A DNA stretch of 64,000 nt from Kappaphycus alvarezii (lineage: Eukaryota > Rhodophyta > Florideophyceae > Gigartinales > Solieriaceae): the NCBI GenBank assembly GCA_002205965.3, contig NADL03000076.1:1-64000 (forward strand). Reading direction: 5' to 3'. Under the pieces are notes generated by a model, which ran no database searches, was not told where the DNA came from, and was given only the letters and a program-made list of their open reading frames with translations. The position numbers were made by a program, and so were the translations under genes. Shown in pieces: positions 59,806 to 64,000 of this stretch; position 1 is the stretch's first letter, and every line of letters starts with the position of its first letter.

Positions 59806-62800
59806 ATGGGCCCAGGCATACATAATTCGCTACCATCCCGCCCACGGTTTGCTTGGGACTCGAAAAGCCCGCCGTGGACAGACGGCAAAGGAAACCAGGA
59901 AAGGTTTAAAACTGCCTTGAATGACTGGAAAGAATACCATGAGTCTCTTCCAGACACCAGCTCTAACAAGCTTGCTCCAAATATTCAAGCAATCGCGTTT
60001 AAATCATAGCTCTACGGTCAGGCCGCTGATCTCATTGCCGAACTGACGAACGAAGAGCTGAAAGGCGAAAATGGTGTCCAACGGATTGTTGATGCTGTTT
60101 ATCAGCGTGATTTTCTATCTGTCATTAGCGAAGCATTTGACTGATTTAACTCGTTGCTAAACACCCGTCGCTCACCGAGTGAATCGTTGAAGACTTTTGA
60201 AACGCGTTTCTCTGCCGCAGTAACAAAATTCAACTCACTGTCGAGCACAACCAGACTTCCTCTGAGTATCACTGCTCTAATGCTCCTTAGCAACGCAGGT
60301 ATTGAACTTTCGCAACGCATCTCAACACTGGCTGCTGCTGCTCCAAATGGCACTGTGTTCTCGGACCAATCCTCAATTGGCGAATATTTGAAAGCAGTTA
60401 CGTACAAGCAACTTGCTTCTGTAGTGAAACAGTGTGAGAAAGCATCAGCCTCCACTGCGAGTGTGGCGCTATCTGCTAGTTCAGCAGACACTGTGAAAAA
60501 TTTCAGACATGGTCGGAATAATGGTTTTCGTCGCCGATCAAACTCTGCTCTGAAGCGCCATCCCTGCCACATTTGTAACAAGTTTGGGCATTGGAAGGAC
60601 AGCCACAACAATGATGGTTCTTTAAAGCCTGGTGTGAAATGCTATGATACCCCTTCAGAGTTTAGTTCGTCAATTGGATCTAATGAAGGCCCATCAAAGT
60701 CTAGTAATAACTCGGCCTCTGGCAAAACAAAACTGTTTCCTTTAATATGGCTATCGTCTCGAGCAACAATTGTTCTACGAGTAAGACTAATTGGTCCCGA
60801 GATTCTTTCGTTGATGAGGTTACTGGGCCTCTCGTAGATGACGGTCCTCCGTACTCTGCCATTGGTAATGTTGACGTTTTGAAATGGAGCCTATTCCATC
60901 GTTACTTAATGGTCATACGCACTGGCAGTATGGCGTTGGTGATCACTCGAGTGCTCCTCGCTCTATTCTTGGGTCAGTCGTGATTCCTGCTGTGTCCGAC
61001 TGCGGGCGAAAGGTGTTAATTCGCCACCTTGTACTAGATGGCTCTAGTAATGTGTCATTGGGAAGAATGTAACGAAGCAATCGAACATCCTCCACATTGA
61101 TTGCAATGCTCTACAGTTTTATGGTGATGGCATGACTGAAAAATTTACAATGATCAACAAATGTTTCCTCAGCTACTTACCAATGTCTGCCTTCTGCAAC
61201 GAGACATGTAGAAAATCTGCTCTATTGTTTCTTAATGGCAACCTGTCAAAAGAACGATCTTGGCGCGAAGTCAAAGGTATTGTTGACAAAGTGCATAAGC
61301 ATGTCTGCGGCATGCTAATCTGACTGATATGAAATTACTCTTGGAATGTAATGGACTGTGGAATGAGAATGTGTCGGACTATGTGTCCCAGATGATAGAG
61401 AAATGTGTCTCATGTCGCGCTACTGCCCCGCCACAGCCAAACCGAAAGGTGTCTATATCATCCATGTCGCGTGAGTTCAACGATATTGTTTGCGTCGACC
61501 ATTTCTACCTCGATTCTGTAGGCCTGTTCATTGCATGGACATTGCAACGAGGTTTCTGCTGCTTTTGTAGTCAGTTCTACATCTCTGGATCAGGCATTAA
61601 TGGGCTTTGAAGCCTGCTGGGCATCAATTTTTGGCTATCTGGCTCCGTACAGGGTGGTGACGCCTTCGGGAAGGGCGAATTTCGCATGTTTATAGACGAA
61701 CGCAGCATTTTATTACGCTCTGTACCTCCACGCCGTCACAGTAAGAACCCACTTGAGGGCAAGCATGGCGTAATACGCAGCATTTTTCTCAAGCTTTGCA
61801 CTGCTGAACCTGAATTGCCCCCGGAACTCCAAGCTCTGCGTGCTGTTTCCATTTCCAACGACCTATACGGAAACGATGTGATGTCTTTATTTGAGCTAGC
61901 CAAAGGCTTTACGAAGCCTCTGAACGCTGGATCTATCTGTCCAATCCCTAAACATGTTGTAGACGCACACAATAGACTTCAAGAAAAGCGCAAACTGGCT
62001 CTTATCCTGAAGTCTAAATCTACAACCGAACCTCAAGTTGCAACCGGTGATATGAATCGAAGTGTATTCCAGTACAGGTATGGGAAAGAAGAAACGTTGG
62101 TCCACACCGAAAATTGTATTGGCCGTTGATCCACAGGCTCGCACTGTTTTTTTACCCGCGAAAGGGGTAAACGCGCTACCGTTGCATTTGAAGACATTCG
62201 GCTTGTGCTCCCTGAAGACTGCTTTGCAAGCACTGTGCAATCTGCAATTGATGCTGTAGATGATACGATTGATAATATCTGTCAATCTCAAAAGGAAAGC
62301 GATGAGAAAATAGTGGAAACTGGTGAACCTTCTTCAGCACGCCCTAGCGCAACCCATGAAGATGCTGATTTCTCAGATGAACATAGGAATATTTGTACGA
62401 ATGATAACTCTAAGGCATCCACAGTAACTCGCGGAGCTCGCATAATGGTGCACTGGCGACTTGATAAAGAACTATTGTGGCACTGTGAAAACGCTCCATC
62501 GCGACGGTTGTGTTATGGTACTATATGATGACGGTGCCAAAGAGCGTCTCAACCTGACGACGAAAATTGGCACTATAAGCATGCAAATGTCAGCGCAAGT
62601 TCATCCTTTATCACGGACATAGATCACGAACCATTCGAATTGCATCGTTTGCTGGATCTTTTCGGCAACAAAACCTTTATGTGACATCAAGCACAAGGAT
62701 TCGAACAGTTTCCACTTGTCAAAGCGTTCGGATCGAAGAGGAAACCTTTCTAAAAACCGTTCGCCCTTCCAAATAGTGACGTGCCGACTGGTGCAAACGT

Positions 62801-64000
62801 TATCAACAGTCACGTTCTATATAAGGTGAAGCCGAATGATGACTCCTCTCTTAAGTTGAAGGCTAGGATAGCAACTCATGGAAATGAAGACAAACAGAAG
62901 ATTTTACTTGCTACTGATTGCACTGTGTGTCCACCAACCGGCCTCAGAATTGTTGAATCGATCGCATCCTTGTTTGGCTGGAAGAGTTTCAAGGCAGATG
63001 TTAAGGCTGCTTTTCTGCAAACAGGCACTGCTGGACGTGATGTGTATGTTAAGCCACCAAAAAGTCGAATGAGGTCGACCACCTTTGGCAATTACTAACC
63101 GCTGCATACGGACTTGTCAACGCCAATGCCAAGTGGCAACTGCAGTCCGATGAATGTTTTGCTGCTCTTGCATTGACACAGTGCCAACAAGTGCCGCAAT
63201 TGTTTTACAAAAAGAGAGAACGGCAAATTGGTGCTGATTGTGGCCAAGATTGTAGAAGATTTCAAAGCAGTCGGTATCGGTATTTGTGCTAAGAACTTCA
63301 TCGAAAAATTCAACGAGTCTTTCAAGCTCGGAACTGTATCAAATGGACCGGGAAGAATGAGGTTCTTCGGCATTAACACTATTTGAAGATGTGGATCTCA
63401 CTGTCTCAACCAATTCCGAAGATAAGCTAAATGCGTTAACAGAGTACCCTTTATCTCGCTCCCGTCGTAAAGAGTTTTGATCAACCACTCAACGAGATCG
63501 AGAAGTGTTTTTTTGCCTCTACTAACAGCTCTCTTGTTGGATAGGCACAGCTGCTTCCCCATTCTGTTCGTTTTACGCATCTTACTTACAACAGAAATCT
63601 CCTGATACCAAGGTTTGCCATTTGAGCAGCAACATATTGTTCGTAAGCTTAAGAAGCTTGGTACTAATCAACTATCCTCGTCCAATTGACACAATGCAGC
63701 ATGAGCTCTCTGTTCTTGTCTTTGCCGATGATCCAAACGACATGAAATGGCCAATTAGGCGTGCTTACTGGTCTTCTCGTCGGGCAGCTGGCAAATAACA
63801 GTATCTACCATCCAATATCCTGGATCTCTCACAAATCAAAGCGACCAGTGAAAAGCGTGCCTTGCAGAATCAATCTTTCGATGACCTGACGAAAAAGGAT
63901 ATACTTTTGACTGATGCGCTACAGCTGACTTTGTATAATAGTAGACTGAACATAGCATTTGAAGATGCTGCTGAAACCAACTCTGCACAGAAGAACTACG
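59806..64000 (+). mobile_element. Copia (Ty1-type) LTR retrotransposon C, broken, truncated by window end
   Basis: A third copia lineage. Gag starts at the ATG at 59,806 (MGPGIHNSLPSRPRF), includes KTFETRFSAAVTKFNSL and ends in a CHICNKFGHWKDSH zinc knuckle (about 60,563-60,607). A protease-like piece (LVLDGSSNVSLGRM) is near 61,030. Integrase traces follow: CVSCRATAPPQPNRK and DIVCVDHFYLDS at 61.4-61.5 kb, then RSVPPRRHSKNPLEGKHGVI at 61.72 kb. RT is clear at 62,780-63,080 (INSHVLYKVKPNDDSSLKLK, then KADVKAAFLQTGTAG and RDVYVKPP). The rest of RT and RNase H is eroded. The IN signature (VPPRRHxKNxxExKH) is of a type I associate with algal and invertebrate copia elements. It has many breaks and is of moderate age. 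Confidence 0.75.

Overview
This window is nuclear DNA from a eukaryote and is almost entirely a graveyard of transposable elements. I see no operons, no rRNA and no convincing tRNA. The mix (PiggyBac of the type seen in oomycetes, algae and diatoms, three unlike copia lineages, a Ty3/gypsy element, and a LINE with a restriction-like endonuclease) suggests a repeat-rich alga, perhaps a red alga, or a stramenopile. That placement is an inference with low confidence.

Layout. 1-1812 holds a degraded PiggyBac-type transposase (minus), cut by the window edge. It is followed at about 1980-2290 by a very old LTR related to the gypsy LTRs further right. From about 2.3 to 24.6 kb the DNA is strongly AT-rich and stop-dense and has no confident host gene. 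Reading short motifs there still reveals fossils: a copia pol on the plus strand (12.9-14.45 kb), a possible LINE RT scrap (15.6-15.95 kb) and a Harbinger-like DDE transposase on the minus strand (19.9-20.6 kb). 24.6-26.5 kb is a transition zone.

26,489-31,120 is copia element A (plus strand, extremely C-rich coding strand), bounded by LTRs and a GGTTT target duplication. 31.1-32.4 kb has two unrecognised open frames that may be host gene remnants. 32.45-47.67 kb is one old copia element (B, minus strand) that has served as a landing site. A young Ty3/gypsy element (35,008-42,500, TSD GTTAC) sits between its integrase and RT, an unusual 1.5 kb LTR (43,778-45,303, TSD AACTG) sits in its protease region, and a TA-flanked MITE (47,003-47,430) sits in its 5' LTR.

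49.66-52.92 kb carries two related, damaged membrane-protein genes arranged tail to tail, the best candidates for host genes here. 53.65-54.01 kb is a LINE 3' fragment. 54.7-58.7 kb is a LINE (minus) with RT, a zinc finger, a restriction-like nuclease and a (GAA)n tail. 59.5-64.0 kb is the 5' part of a third copia lineage (C, plus strand) that runs off the window.

The most unusual items are the duplicated unknown domain downstream of the gypsy integrase, the chimeric long LTR with its own open frame and 28-bp repeats, and the inverted membrane-protein pair. All identities come from reading motifs; no search was run.
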